From Sphingobium sufflavum (GTDB taxonomy: Bacteria > Pseudomonadota > Alphaproteobacteria > Sphingomonadales > Sphingomonadaceae), in assembly GCF_021403115.1 (NCBI RefSeq), contig NZ_JAJSSH010000002.1, forward strand, positions 248,001 to 312,000: a DNA stretch of 64,000 bases, in the 5' to 3' direction. Positions 1 through 8,822 of the stretch are shown here, piece after piece (the first letter of the stretch is position 1; each line of letters starts with the position of its first letter). A program made the translations under genes and the position numbers. The notes beneath the pieces were generated by a model. It was given only the letters and a program-made list of their open reading frames with translations, did no database searches and was not told the origin of the DNA.

Positions 1-1348
1 GCTTGCCGCCGTTGATCCCGGCCTTGCTGTCCGCCAGCGTCAGATAGTCGTAGCGCAGGTTGAGCTGGATCGCGCCGGGACCGCCCTTGCCGAACGGGTT
101 GGCGGGCTTGGGCGTGCCCAATATGCCATTGGCATAGGGGCGGCTGTCACCCTTGGTCAGGAAGAAGCCGACCTCGCCATAGGCGCCGAAGAAGGTCGGA
201 TCGACCAATCCCGGACGCCCCGCCTTCAGCCAGTGCGCCTCCGCCGCATAATGGAAGCGGCCGAACACGCCGGCGGCCTCCGCGCCATAATGGGTTTCGG
301 ACGCCACCTGCATCGCGGGCGTGCCGATATAGCGGTCGTTGACGCTGTGCAGGAAGGGGCGCACCCGATAGCGTTGCGTGCCCTCGCGCAGCCGGTTGAG
401 GTCGCGCCAGTGGTAGGAACCGGCGAAGTGCAACTGCCCGCCCGCGACCTTGGGCGCAAAGACGACACGCCCGTCGAGGCCATAGCTGTCATTCTTGTCG
501 CCGCCGTTCACCTCCGTACTTGCGCCTGCGCCGCCGGTGTCCGCGATGGAATCGATGCTGTCGGTGAACAGGCCGGCCTGGAGCAGCCAGGGGCCGCTCT
601 GATATTGGGTGGACAGGCCGAGGCGACGCTCATTGTTGAAGGCGGTGGTGAAGGCCGCGCGCTCCATCACCGATCCGGCCGTGTCGCTGATGAGTTCGTC
701 CAGCGACTGGAAGCTGTTGTGGTTGCCCAGCGTCACCAGCCACTTGCCATTCTGGTAGGTGATGAAGGTGTCGACCATGCGGACCGCATTGTCCGCCAGT
801 TCCGCCTCCAGCTTATAGCCGAAGCCGCTGCCCAGCGCGCCCTCCGCGCCGAGGCGCAGGCGGCGGAACTCGTTGGAGAAGCCCTTCGCGCGGCTGTTGG
901 CGGGGCTGGCGAGATAGCCCGCGTCATATTGGATGCGGCCCTTGGCCTTGAACTTGGCGTCGCCCTGCGTGAACTGCGGCGATCCCTTCCACCCGATGTC
1001 CATTACGGGCTTGGACTTGGCGGCGGCTGCCGGTGCCGGGGCGGCGCTGCTGCCCGACTGGGCGAGCTGTCCGGTGGCCGAAGTCGTGGCTGGGGCCGAG
1101 GTTGGGGCGGACGTCGGGGGCGGAGCCGCGCCACGGTTCGCGAGCGCACCCGCGCCCTCGACCCTGTCGAGCCGCGCCTCCAGCGTCGCCATGGCCGCTT
1201 TCAGCCGGGCGATTTCGGCGCGCAGTTCCGCCCGTTCATCACCGGCGACCTGCGGCGCTGCGGCCGGGGACTGGGCATGCAGCGGACCCGCTGCAACGAG
1301 GAGGAGGGCCGTGCCCACCAGGAGAGTCGCTTTGGTCATAAGGCTCAT
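1..1348 (-). CDS. Phosphate-selective porin (OprO/OprP family), 3' end outside window
   Basis: Outer-membrane porin for anion or phosphate uptake. Translating the minus strand from ATG at 1348 gives a signal peptide ending in LHAQ, then a short charged coiled coil at about residues 38-66 (a trimerisation helix typical of OprP-type porins). After an Ala/Pro/Ser-rich linker comes a beta-barrel with the family-like opening KAKGRIQYDAGYL and the FRRLRLG segment. About 449 codons are visible and no stop is reached before the window edge. A Pho box array ends 25 bases upstream of the start, which supports a phosphate role. The exact substrate (phosphate or polyphosphate) is inferred. Confidence 0.85.
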   Translation of the reverse strand, partial: MSLMTKATLLVGTALLLVAAGPLHAQSPAAAPQVAGDERAELRAEIARLKAAMATLEARLDRVEGAGALANRGAAPPPTSAPTSAPATTSATGQLAQSGSSAAPAPAAAAKSKPVMDIGWKGSPQFTQGDAKFKAKGRIQYDAGYLASPANSRAKGFSNEFRRLRLGAEGALGSGFGYKLEAELADNAVRMVDTFITYQNGKWLVTLGNHNSFQSLDELISDTAGSVMERAAFTTAFNNERRLGLSTQYQSGPWLLQAGLFTDSIDSIADTGGAGASTEVNGGDKNDSYGLDGRVVFAPKVAGGQLHFAGSYHWRDLNRLREGTQRYRVRPFLHSVNDRYIGTPAMQVASETHYGAEAAGVFGRFHYAAEAHWLKAGRPGLVDPTFFGAYGEVGFFLTKGDSRPYANGILGTPKPANPFGKGGPGAIQLNLRYDYLTLADSKAGINGGK

Positions 1349-1372
1349 GTTCCATCAAGGATGGGCGCGCCT

Positions 1373-1422
1373 ATGACACTGACATGACAATTGTGTGACA
1401 GCGTATGACTATTTCGTGACAA
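1373..1422 (-). promoter_or_regulatory. Pho box array upstream of the porin
   Basis: Five copies of a TGTCAY-like half-site, read on the minus strand, begin near 1416, 1405, 1395, 1384 and 1373, with 10-11 base spacing. This is the arrangement of PhoB binding sites (7-base direct repeats, 4-base spacers). A complete phoR/phoB system lies a few kilobases away. PhoB binding is inferred from the pattern. Confidence 0.75.
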
Positions 1423-1453
1423 TCGTCGCCATCGCCAGTGTTTCCCGACTGTT

Positions 1454-1822
1454 TCAGTCTGCGACCAGTTTCAGCAATCTTCGCTCAACCGGCGACAGCA
1501 CGGGGCCAAGCTCGTGCCCCCGGCGCAGCACCGCGCCATTTTCGGAAAACAGCGTCCACATGCCCTGCCGGTTGCGCAGGGCGGGGCGCTTTTCGATGCG
1601 GAATTCCGGGCGTTCCGCCGACCGGCGAAAGGCGGAGAAGATCGCCACATCGCGATGATGGTCGATGGCATAGTCGCGCCAGTGGCCCGCCGACACCATG
1701 CGCCCGTACAGGTCCATGATGCGGGTCAGCTCGGCCCGAATGAAAACGGTTTGTTGCGGTATGTTTCCCGGATTCTGGTGCCCGTTCTGGCCCGGTCCGG
1801 GGAATTGCGCGACAGTTCCCAT
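1454..1822 (-). CDS. DUF2794 domain protein
   Basis: A 122-residue protein of unknown function. It matches the alphaproteobacterial DUF2794 family: the core LYGRMVSAGHWRDYAID, then FSAFRRSAERPEFRIEKRP and a C-terminal RGHELGPVL. ATG at 1822 overlaps the upstream acetyltransferase stop as TGATG, so the two are probably translationally coupled. A longer reading of the same frame only shadows the acetyltransferase gene. Confidence 0.8.
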   Translation of the reverse strand: MGTVAQFPGPGQNGHQNPGNIPQQTVFIRAELTRIMDLYGRMVSAGHWRDYAIDHHRDVAIFSAFRRSAERPEFRIEKRPALRNRQGMWTLFSENGAVLRRGHELGPVLSPVERRLLKLVAD

Positions 1823-2517
1823 CAGGCGATGGTGCGCCTGTCGGACGCCACCGGCGCGCCCTCCGCCTGCCCGGCGCGCAGGGCGGCTACTTCCTTGTGG
1901 AGGCGTTCCAGTTCGCATTGCAGCCATTCCAGCTTCTGCGCCTGCGGGTCGGGATTGTCGGTGCAGGTGCCATAGGGCACGAAGCTTTTCTGATATTCGG
2001 CGGCGTCCACCAGCGTCGGCTTGGCGGGGATGCCGACCATCACGGCGCCCTCCGCCACGTCGCGCGTCACCACGGCATTGGCGCCGATGCGCGCGCGCGC
2101 GCCGACGATGACGGGACCGAGAACCTGCGCGCCCGACCCGATGATCGCGCCGTCGCTGATCGTCGGGTGCCGCTTGCCCGCTATGCCGTTGGCCGGGTCG
2201 GTGCCGCCCAGCGTGACGCATTGATAGATGGTGACGTCATCGCCGATCTGCGCCGTCTCCCCGATCACGGTGAAGCCGTGGTCGATGAAGAAATTGCGGC
2301 CGATGGTTGCGCCCGGATGAATGTCGATGGCGGTCACCATGCGGGAGACATGGTTGACCAGCCGCGCCAGGAAATAGAGGCGGCGGCGGTACAGCGCATG
2401 GGCGACGCGGTGCAGGCCCAGCGCCCAGACGCCCGGATACAGCAATATCTCCGCACGGGAGCGGGGCGCGGGGTCGCGCAATTTCACGGAATCGAGATAA
2501 TCGGACAGCCGACCCAT
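1822..2517 (-). CDS. epsC: Serine O-acetyltransferase (EpsC/CysE type)
   Basis: Acetylates L-serine with acetyl-CoA to give O-acetylserine, the first step of cysteine synthesis in the cytoplasm. The 231-residue protein has a helical N-terminus, then a left-handed beta-helix of hexapeptide repeats (about residues 65-160) with the family motifs DIHPGATIG, DHGFTVIGETA and GKRHPTI. The C-terminus is helical and charged. Its length fits the short EpsC class better than enterobacterial CysE. It is followed by DUF2794 with overlapping codons. Its product feeds cysteine synthase, which is encoded far away at 59265. Confidence 0.92.
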   Translation of the reverse strand: MGRLSDYLDSVKLRDPAPRSRAEILLYPGVWALGLHRVAHALYRRRLYFLARLVNHVSRMVTAIDIHPGATIGRNFFIDHGFTVIGETAQIGDDVTIYQCVTLGGTDPANGIAGKRHPTISDGAIIGSGAQVLGPVIVGARARIGANAVVTRDVAEGAVMVGIPAKPTLVDAAEYQKSFVPYGTCTDNPDPQAQKLEWLQCELERLHKEVAALRAGQAEGAPVASDRRTIA

Positions 2518-2705
2518 GCCCTGCCTTTCCAGCCATTATGCTCCACAGATAGGCCGCAAAGCGCAAAAATTCCAGTGGCCCGCGCATTTGCCCGGCGGGC
2601 GGGGCATTTGACAGGGTGCCATTCCATGCCATTACCGCACAGCCCCGGTCGGAAAACGGCGAAAATGGGCTGGCATTGTTGCTGGAATGTGGTGATAGGG
2701 GTGAA

Positions 2706-3479
2706 ATGATAGATTCTCTACTGATTCACTTGGAAAACATCTGGCCCTATATGGTCGTGGGTTTCGGGGCGCAGGTTATCGACGGCGCATTGGGCATGGC
2801 CTATGGCGTGATCTCCAGCACGTTCCTCCTCGCCCTCGGCGTTCCGCCCAGCGCCGCCTCTGCGGGCGTGCATGCGGCGGAGACGTTCACGACCGGCGTG
2901 TCCGGGATCAGCCACATCCTGCATCGCAACGTCGACTGGAAGATTTTCTTCAGGCTGGTGATCCCCGGCGTGATCGGCGGCGTGCTGGGCGCCTATGTCC
3001 TCTCCAACATCGACGGTTCTGTCATCAAGCCGTTCATTCAGGCCTATCTGGCCGCCATCGGTATCTGGTTGCTGTGGCGCAGCTTCCATTTCCCGCCGGA
3101 GCCGAAAGACCCCAAATGGGTCGCCCCGCTCGGTCTGGTCGGCGGCTTCATGGATGCATCGGGCGGCGGCGGCTGGGGTCCGATCGTGACCTCCAACCTG
3201 CTGGTGCAGGGGGCCAGCCCGCGCTTCACCATCGGCACGGTCAACACGGTCGAGTTCATCCTGACCCTGTCGATCAGCATCACCTTCCTGATCCATCTGG
3301 GCTGGGAAGTGCTGACGCAGGCGACGCTTGGCCTGCTGATCGGCGGCGTCATCGCCGCGCCCTTCGGCGCGATGCTGGCCCGGCATATGAAGCCGCAGGC
3401 GTTGCTGATGGCGGTGGGCGTGGTGCTGATCCTCACCTCGGCCTTCGGGGTGGCCAAGGCGCTTGGATTTATCGGCTAA
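2706..3479 (+). CDS. TauE/SafE family sulfite exporter-like membrane protein
   Basis: A 257-residue polytopic inner-membrane protein with the TauE/SafE (DUF81) pattern: hydrophobic helices in two halves, with Gly-rich GALGMAYG near the start and the repeat-half signature GGFMDASGGGGWGP at about residues 138-151. ATG at 2706 is preceded by AGGGG at a suitable distance; an upstream in-frame ATG at 2616 lacks this. Family members export sulfite or sulfonates. Proximity to serine acetyltransferase suggests sulfur metabolism, but the substrate is not known. Confidence 0.85.
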   Translation: MIDSLLIHLENIWPYMVVGFGAQVIDGALGMAYGVISSTFLLALGVPPSAASAGVHAAETFTTGVSGISHILHRNVDWKIFFRLVIPGVIGGVLGAYVLSNIDGSVIKPFIQAYLAAIGIWLLWRSFHFPPEPKDPKWVAPLGLVGGFMDASGGGGWGPIVTSNLLVQGASPRFTIGTVNTVEFILTLSISITFLIHLGWEVLTQATLGLLIGGVIAAPFGAMLARHMKPQALLMAVGVVLILTSAFGVAKALGFIG

Positions 3480-3518
3480 GGCGATTATATTGCCGCCATT
3501 GGATTGCGGAGCCGATTA

Positions 3519-4463
3519 ATGTCCAGTTACATGCCGACCCTCAAGCAACTCCAATATCTGGTAGCGCTGAAGGAACAGGGGCATTTCGGCCGGGCGGCGG
3601 ACGCCTGTTTCGTCACCCAGTCCACCCTGTCGGCGGGCATCAGGGAGCTGGAATCGCTGATCGGCGTCACGCTGGTGGAGCGGACCCGGCGGGTGGTGCG
3701 CTTTACCGCGCTGGGCGACCGCATCGTGGAAAAGGCGCACCGCGTGCTGCGCGAGGCGGAGGAGCTCGCCGCCATCGCCCAGGCGTCGGGCAAGCCGCTG
3801 TCGGGCGAACTGCGCATGGGCGTCATCCCCACCATCGCCCCCTTCCTGCTGCCTCGCTTGCTACCCCGCCTGCGCGCCGAGCGGCCCCAGCTCAAACTCT
3901 TCCTGCGCGAGGAGATGAGCCACGCCGCCATCGAGAGCCTGCGCCATGGCCATGTCGACTGCGTGCTGCTCGCCCTGCCGTTCCCGACCGGCGACACGGA
4001 TTGCGAGATCCTCTTTGCCGACCCGCTCCACATCGCCTTTCCGCACGATGACCCGCGCGACCCGCCGCACGAAATCACGCCGGACATGATCGACAGCACG
4101 CGCCTGCTGCTGCTGGAGGATGGCCATTGCCTCAAGGAACATGCGCTCGCCGCCTGCGCCCGGCCGGAGATTCGGACGGAGGCGATGATTACCGGCACGT
4201 CCCTGCACACATTGGTGCAGATGGTGGAGAATGGGCTGGGCCTGACGCTCCTGCCCGAAATGGCGATCCGGGGCGGCATATTGGCGGGCACCCATATCGC
4301 GGTGCGCCCGATTGATTCCGCCCATGCCCACCGCGACATCGCCCTGATCTGGCGTCGCAACAGCCCGCGCGAGAAGGAATTTCGCATGATGGCGGGCATC
4401 TTGCGCGACGCGGCGGCGGTGCAAGAGGTGGCCGATACGGTGGTCGCCGCAGAGGCCGCCTGA
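3519..4463 (+). CDS. oxyR: Hydrogen peroxide-sensing LysR regulator OxyR
   Basis: LysR-family transcription factor, 314 residues. It has an N-terminal winged helix-turn-helix (LKQLQYLVALKEQGHFGRAA) and a periplasmic-binding-like effector domain. The two redox cysteines typical of OxyR are present at about residues 204 (GHCLKEH) and 213 (AAC), nine residues apart as in Escherichia coli C199/C208. ATG at 3519 has GCGGAG seven bases upstream; the earlier TTG is not needed. It likely controls peroxide defence genes, none of which is obvious nearby. Confidence 0.9.
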   Translation: MSSYMPTLKQLQYLVALKEQGHFGRAADACFVTQSTLSAGIRELESLIGVTLVERTRRVVRFTALGDRIVEKAHRVLREAEELAAIAQASGKPLSGELRMGVIPTIAPFLLPRLLPRLRAERPQLKLFLREEMSHAAIESLRHGHVDCVLLALPFPTGDTDCEILFADPLHIAFPHDDPRDPPHEITPDMIDSTRLLLLEDGHCLKEHALAACARPEIRTEAMITGTSLHTLVQMVENGLGLTLLPEMAIRGGILAGTHIAVRPIDSAHAHRDIALIWRRNSPREKEFRMMAGILRDAAAVQEVADTVVAAEAA

Positions 4464-4537
4464 TCCCGGCTTTCCTGCGAGACCTTTACTGACGCACCGG
4501 ACATGGGCGGGTAACAAAGCGGCGCTACTGGCGCGGC

Positions 4538-5239
4538 ATGTCCCGTCGCCCGCCTGCCGCTCCGGCCCTCGCCCTCTTCCTCGCGGCCCTGCTGCCATGG
4601 TCCACGGACGCGCGGGCCGCGCCCCGGCAGGATGAGCAGCTCTGGGTCAACCTTACCGCCATGGGGCCGCTGTCCGGTCCGCTCGTCTATTTCGCGGAGG
4701 TGCAGCCGCGCACCGGCGACGGATCGTCCCGGCTCGACCAGTTGCTGCTGCGCGGGGCCGTCGGCGTCCGCCTGAACCCGCGCCTCACCCTCTATCAGGG
4801 CTATGCCCATGTCGTGGTGCCGGTGGACGGCGGCCGCGACGTCAATGAGGAGCGCAGCTTCCAGCAACTGACCGCGGCGCTCGGCAAGCCTTTGGGCGGC
4901 GAACTCTCTTCACGCACCCGGCTGGAGCAAAGATGGCGCTCGGACGGCGACGGCATGGGCTGGCGGTTGCGCCAGATGCTGCGCTACGAAACGCCGCTCC
5001 GGTCCGACCGGCAGGGGCCGAGCGCGCTGGTCCATGCGGAACTGTTCGTGGCGTTCAACCATACCGACTGGGGCGCGCGCTCCGGCTTCGACCAGCTTCG
5101 CAGCTTCGCCGGGGTGGAGATTCCCGTCGGCGGCGCATCGACCATAGAGGCGGGCTATCTCAACCAATATATTGCCCGGCCCACCGGCCCGGACCGCATG
5201 AACCATGTCGCGTCCCTGACCCTCTTCTTCCGCCATTGA
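4538..5239 (+). CDS. DUF2490 outer-membrane barrel-like protein
   Basis: A 233-residue exported protein. A signal peptide with hydrophobic core LALFLAALLPW ends near ARAAPRQ. The rest alternates amphipathic strands with the family pattern LWVNLTAMGPLSG and a terminal aromatic residue (LTLFFRH), as in beta-barrel proteins. DUF2490 members have no known function. It converges on phoB, and the two share a terminator-like hairpin. Confidence 0.8.
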   Translation: MSRRPPAAPALALFLAALLPWSTDARAAPRQDEQLWVNLTAMGPLSGPLVYFAEVQPRTGDGSSRLDQLLLRGAVGVRLNPRLTLYQGYAHVVVPVDGGRDVNEERSFQQLTAALGKPLGGELSSRTRLEQRWRSDGDGMGWRLRQMLRYETPLRSDRQGPSALVHAELFVAFNHTDWGARSGFDQLRSFAGVEIPVGGASTIEAGYLNQYIARPTGPDRMNHVASLTLFFRH

Positions 5240-5280
5240 GGGCGGGTGGGGAGGGCGGTTCGTGCCGCCCCCGCCCGTCT
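5240..5280. terminator. GC-rich hairpin between convergent genes
   Basis: GGGCGG at 5253-5258 can pair with CCGCCC at 5265-5270. An outer GGGCGGG (5240-5246) pairs with CCCGCCC (5270-5276) as an alternative. It lies between the DUF2490 stop and the phoB stop and could end both transcripts, but the T-run is poor. Confidence 0.5.
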
Positions 5281-5978
5281 TAGAGAACCGCGTCGCTGTC
5301 CAGCGAATAGCCCGCCGACCGCACGGTGCGGATGATGTCCGGCCGTCCGTTGACGTTGATCGCCTTGCGCAGCCGCCGGATATGCACGTCCACGGTGCGC
5401 AGTTCGATGTCGCTGTCCTGACCCCATACGCTGTCCAGCAGCCGCTCGCGCGAGAAGACCCAGCCCGGATGCTCCAGCAGGTGGCGCAGCAGGCGGAACT
5501 CGGTCGGCCCCAGCTGCACCGGGTCGCCGCCCCGCCGCACCTTGTGCCCCACCGTGTCCATCTCCACGTCGGAGAAGGTCAGCACCTCGCCCGCCAGCGC
5601 GGGGCGCACCCGGCGCAGCACTGCGCCGACCCGTGCGATCAGTTCGCGCGGGCTGAACGGCTTGGTCACATAATCGTCCGCGCCCGTCTCCAGGCCGCGC
5701 ACCCGATCCTCTTCCTCGCCGCGCGCGGTGAGCATGATGATGGGGACATTGGCCGTCTCGCTCATCCGGCGCAGGCGGCGGCAGACCTCGATACCGGAGA
5801 GATTCTCGACCATCCAGTCCAGCAGCACGATGTCCGGCGTCTTCTCCTGCGCCAGGATCAGCGCCTCCTCGCCGTCCGGCGTATGGGTGACGGAGAAATC
5901 CTCCCGGCGGAAATGCCAGACGAGCAGTTCCGCAAGGGCGGCGTCATCCTCGACCAGCAGCATTTCGGCACGTGCCAT
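5280..5978 (-). CDS. phoB: Phosphate response regulator PhoB
   Basis: OmpR-family response regulator, 232 residues. It has a receiver domain with acidic pocket VEDD (residues 9-12), phosphorylated Asp54 (LLDWM) and conserved TKPFSP, then a C-terminal winged helix (GPTEFRLLRHLLEHPG ... VDVHIRRLRKAI). When phosphorylated by PhoR it activates Pho box promoters. Two are seen in this window, upstream of the porin and of pstS. It is the last gene of the phoR-pstSCAB-phoU-phoB block. Confidence 0.95.
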   Translation of the reverse strand: MARAEMLLVEDDAALAELLVWHFRREDFSVTHTPDGEEALILAQEKTPDIVLLDWMVENLSGIEVCRRLRRMSETANVPIIMLTARGEEEDRVRGLETGADDYVTKPFSPRELIARVGAVLRRVRPALAGEVLTFSDVEMDTVGHKVRRGGDPVQLGPTEFRLLRHLLEHPGWVFSRERLLDSVWGQDSDIELRTVDVHIRRLRKAINVNGRPDIIRTVRSAGYSLDSDAVL

Positions 5979-5981
5979 GGT

Positions 5982-6680
5982 TTAGCCTTCCTGTTCCTGG
6001 AAAAGGTCGGGACCGCGCTCCCGCTCCGGCGGGTGGGCGCCGGTCGCGGCATAATAGACCATCTCGGCCACATTGGTCGCATGGTCGCCGACCCGCTCCA
6101 GGTTCTTGGCGATGAACAGGATATGGGCGCTTTCGGAGATGGTCTTGGGATTCTCCATCATGAAGGTGACCATGGTGCGAAAGATGCTGTTGTAGAAATC
6201 GTCGACCGCCCGGTCGCGCTCCATCACCCACAGCGCCTTTTGCGCGTCGCGCGCGGCAAAGGCGTCGAGCGCGCCCTTCACCATCTCCCGCGCGATCTGG
6301 CCCATGGCGGGCAGCAGGGACAGCGGTTCATGGCTGGACCGATGGCTGATGAGGGGGACGCGCTTGGCGATATTCTTCGCATAGTCGCCGATCCGCTCGA
6401 CCACGCCCACGATCTTCAGCGCGGCGATGATCTCGCGCAGGTCGTCGGCCATCGGCGCGCGGAGCGCGATGACCTGCACCACCTTCTTCTCAATCAGCGC
6501 CTCCAGTTCGTCGATGGCCTTGTCGCCCTCGACCACCCGCTCGGCCAGCGCATTGTCGCGGCGGCTCAGCGCGACGAGGGCGTCGTCGATCGCGGCCTCC
6601 GCACGGCCGCCCATTTCCGCGATCAGCGCGCGCAGTTCGCCAATGTCGTCGTCAAAGGCTTTCAGGGTATGCTCTGCCAT
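5982..6680 (-). CDS. phoU: Phosphate signalling regulator PhoU
   Basis: A 232-residue all-helical cytoplasmic protein with two PhoU repeats. Each carries the metal-binding-type helix (ERIGDYAKNIAKR and ERVGDHATNVAE). PhoU links PstSCAB transport state to PhoR and represses the Pho response in high phosphate. The start at 6680 (MAEHTLKAF) has GGGAGC upstream, while an in-frame ATG at 6707 overlaps pstB. Only three bases separate it from phoB. Confidence 0.95.
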   Translation of the reverse strand: MAEHTLKAFDDDIGELRALIAEMGGRAEAAIDDALVALSRRDNALAERVVEGDKAIDELEALIEKKVVQVIALRAPMADDLREIIAALKIVGVVERIGDYAKNIAKRVPLISHRSSHEPLSLLPAMGQIAREMVKGALDAFAARDAQKALWVMERDRAVDDFYNSIFRTMVTFMMENPKTISESAHILFIAKNLERVGDHATNVAEMVYYAATGAHPPERERGPDLFQEQEG

Positions 6681-6699
6681 TTTCTGATGCTCCCGACCG

Positions 6700-7494
6700 T
6701 CAGCCATAGCGTCCGGTGATATAATCCTTGGTGCGCTCTTCGCGCGGATTGGTGAAGATGTCCGACGTCACGCCATATTCGACCAGCGTACCGAGGTGGA
6801 AGAAGGCCGTGCGCTGCGATACGCGCGCCGCCTGCTGCATGTTGTGCGTCACGATCACGATGGCATATTTGCCGCGCAGTTCGTGGATCAGTTCCTCGAT
6901 CTTGGCCGTCGCGATGGGGTCCAGCGCGGAGCAGGGTTCGTCCATCAAGATCACCTCCGGCTGCACCGCGATGGCGCGGCCGATGCACAGGCGCTGCTGC
7001 TGGCCGCCCGACAGCGCGGTGCCGCTGTCCTGAAGGCGATCCTTCACCTCTTCCCACAGGCCGGCGCGGCGCAGCGACTGCTCCACGATCACGTCCATGT
7101 CGGCCCGGCTGTTCGCCAGGCCATGGATGCGCGGGCCATAGGCCACATTCTCATAGATCGACTTGGGGAAGGGATTGGGCTTCTGGAACACCATGCCCAC
7201 CCGCGCGCGCAGTTGCACCACGTCCATGGCGGTGGAGTAGATGTCCTCACCGTCCAGCGTGATGCGGCCCTCGACACGGGCCGATGCGACCGTGTCGTTC
7301 ATGCGGTTCAGCGTGCGCAGGAAGGTGGACTTGCCACAGCCCGACGGGCCGATGAAGGCCGTCACCTCGTCCATGCCCACGTCGATGGACACGTTCCGGA
7401 TCGCCTGCTTGTCGCCATAGAAGACGTTGACGTCCTGCGCCGCCATCTTGATCGGCGCAGAGATGTTCGGGGAAGTTGATGCCGTGGAGGCCAT
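6700..7494 (-). CDS. pstB: Phosphate ABC transporter ATP-binding protein PstB
   Basis: ATPase of the high-affinity phosphate importer. Walker A is GPSGCGKST (about residues 49-57), the signature is LSGGQQQR, and Walker B is [12 protein letters not shown], followed by a switch His in VTHNM. I chose ATG at 7494 (MASTAST); a GTG at 7509 would overlap the pstA stop and has no ribosome site, though the chosen site is also weak. PstB energises PstA/PstC and sits in the operon as usual. Confidence 0.95.
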   Translation of the reverse strand: MASTASTSPNISAPIKMAAQDVNVFYGDKQAIRNVSIDVGMDEVTAFIGPSGCGKSTFLRTLNRMNDTVASARVEGRITLDGEDIYSTAMDVVQLRARVGMVFQKPNPFPKSIYENVAYGPRIHGLANSRADMDVIVEQSLRRAGLWEEVKDRLQDSGTALSGGQQQRLCIGRAIAVQPEVILMDEPCSALDPIATAKIEELIHELRGKYAIVIVTHNMQQAARVSQRTAFFHLGTLVEYGVTSDIFTNPREERTKDYITGRYG

Positions 7495-7502
7495 GGTCTG
7501 AT

Positions 7503-8822
7503 TTACCACCGTGTTTCGAACTTGTTGCGGAGATAGATGGCGATCCCGTTCATCGCGAGCAGGAAGACCAGCAGGACGATGATCGCGGCCGAGGTTTTCT
7601 CGACGAAGCCGCGGGAGACCTCGTCCGACCAGAGGAAGATCTGGACGGGCAGGACGGTCGCGGGATCGGTGACGCCACCGGGCGGCGTCGCGATGAAGGC
7701 GCGCATGCCGATCATCAGCAGCGGCGCGGTCTCGCCCAGCGCGCGCGCCATGCCGATGATGGTGCCGGTCAAGATGCCGGGCATGGCGAGGGGCAGGACA
7801 TGGTGGAACACCACCTGGATCGGGCTGGCGCCCACGCCCAGCGCCGCGTCGCGGATGGACGGCGGCACGGCCTTCACCGCGTTGCGCCCGGCGATGACGA
7901 TGACCGGCATGGTCATCAGCGCCAGCGTCAACCCGCCGACGATGGCGGCCGACCGGGGCAGCATCCAGGCGTTGAGGAACACCGCGAGGCCCAGCAGGCC
8001 GAAGATGATGGAGGGCACCGCCGCCAGATTGTTGATCGACACCTCGATCAGGTCGGTCCAGCGGTTGCGGCCCGCATATTCCTCCAGATAGATGGCGGTC
8101 ATCACGCCGATGGGAAAGCTCAGCAGCAGCGTGACCGCCATGGTCAGCAGCGATCCCTTGAGCGCGCCCCAGATGCCGACTTGCGTCGGGTCGGTGCCGT
8201 CGCTCATGGTCAGGAAGTCGAGGTTGAAGGTGGAGGAAAGCGCGCCCTTCTCCGTCAGGCGGGCGACGGTCGCTTCCGCCTCCGCCGTGCCTTCGCGCTT
8301 ATGCGCCAGGTCGATGTCGCTGGCGGCGGGCACGGGGATGACCGCGCTGCGCTCCAGCAGGCTGGGGTCTTTCAGCAAGGCGTCGCGCACCGCGACCCAT
8401 GCGGAGTCGGACAGCAGTTCCTCACCCTTGTCGCCATAGGTGGCGCGGGCGGCGGCGGTCGTGACGGCGGGCAGGTTGGCGTTGGCCAGCGCCTGCTGCG
8501 CGTTGGGGCCTTTCAGCATGGCCGGTTCCAGCATCACCGGGGATGCGGGAAAGTTGATCGGCAGCGCGATGTCCGTCCGCAGGAAGCCGGTCAGGCCGCC
8601 GGACAACATGGTGACCAGCAGGAACAGCAGGAAGCCAGCGGACAGCGTCACCGCCCCCAGCCCCATCAGGCGAAAGCGCCGTTCGGCGGCGTAGCGGCGC
8701 GCGATGCGCTGGCGCATCACGGGGCTGCTCCAGTCGGTGGGCGTGCGATCGTGCGACATGCTGGTCCTGCTGGTGGAGGGAAGGGGGGCGGTGGCGGTGG
8801 CTGTGGTGCTGGCGCTACTCAC
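7503..8822 (-). CDS. pstA: Phosphate ABC transporter permease PstA
   Basis: Inner-membrane permease, 439 residues from GTG at 8822. That codon overlaps the pstC stop as GTGA and has GGGAGG seven bases upstream; an ATG at 8759 (MSHDRTP) with AGGA is a weaker alternative. One N-terminal helix (about residues 55-75) is followed by a roughly 150-residue periplasmic-side insert, then the permease core with the EAA loop [29 protein letters not shown] broken here as [11 protein letters not shown] plus VLPLAMPGI. It is longer than enterobacterial PstA (about 300) because of the insert, which is common in alphaproteobacteria. Confidence 0.93.
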   Translation of the reverse strand: MSSASTTATATAPLPSTSRTSMSHDRTPTDWSSPVMRQRIARRYAAERRFRLMGLGAVTLSAGFLLFLLVTMLSGGLTGFLRTDIALPINFPASPVMLEPAMLKGPNAQQALANANLPAVTTAAARATYGDKGEELLSDSAWVAVRDALLKDPSLLERSAVIPVPAASDIDLAHKREGTAEAEATVARLTEKGALSSTFNLDFLTMSDGTDPTQVGIWGALKGSLLTMAVTLLLSFPIGVMTAIYLEEYAGRNRWTDLIEVSINNLAAVPSIIFGLLGLAVFLNAWMLPRSAAIVGGLTLALMTMPVIVIAGRNAVKAVPPSIRDAALGVGASPIQVVFHHVLPLAMPGILTGTIIGMARALGETAPLLMIGMRAFIATPPGGVTDPATVLPVQIFLWSDEVSRGFVEKTSAAIIVLLVFLLAMNGIAIYLRNKFETRW

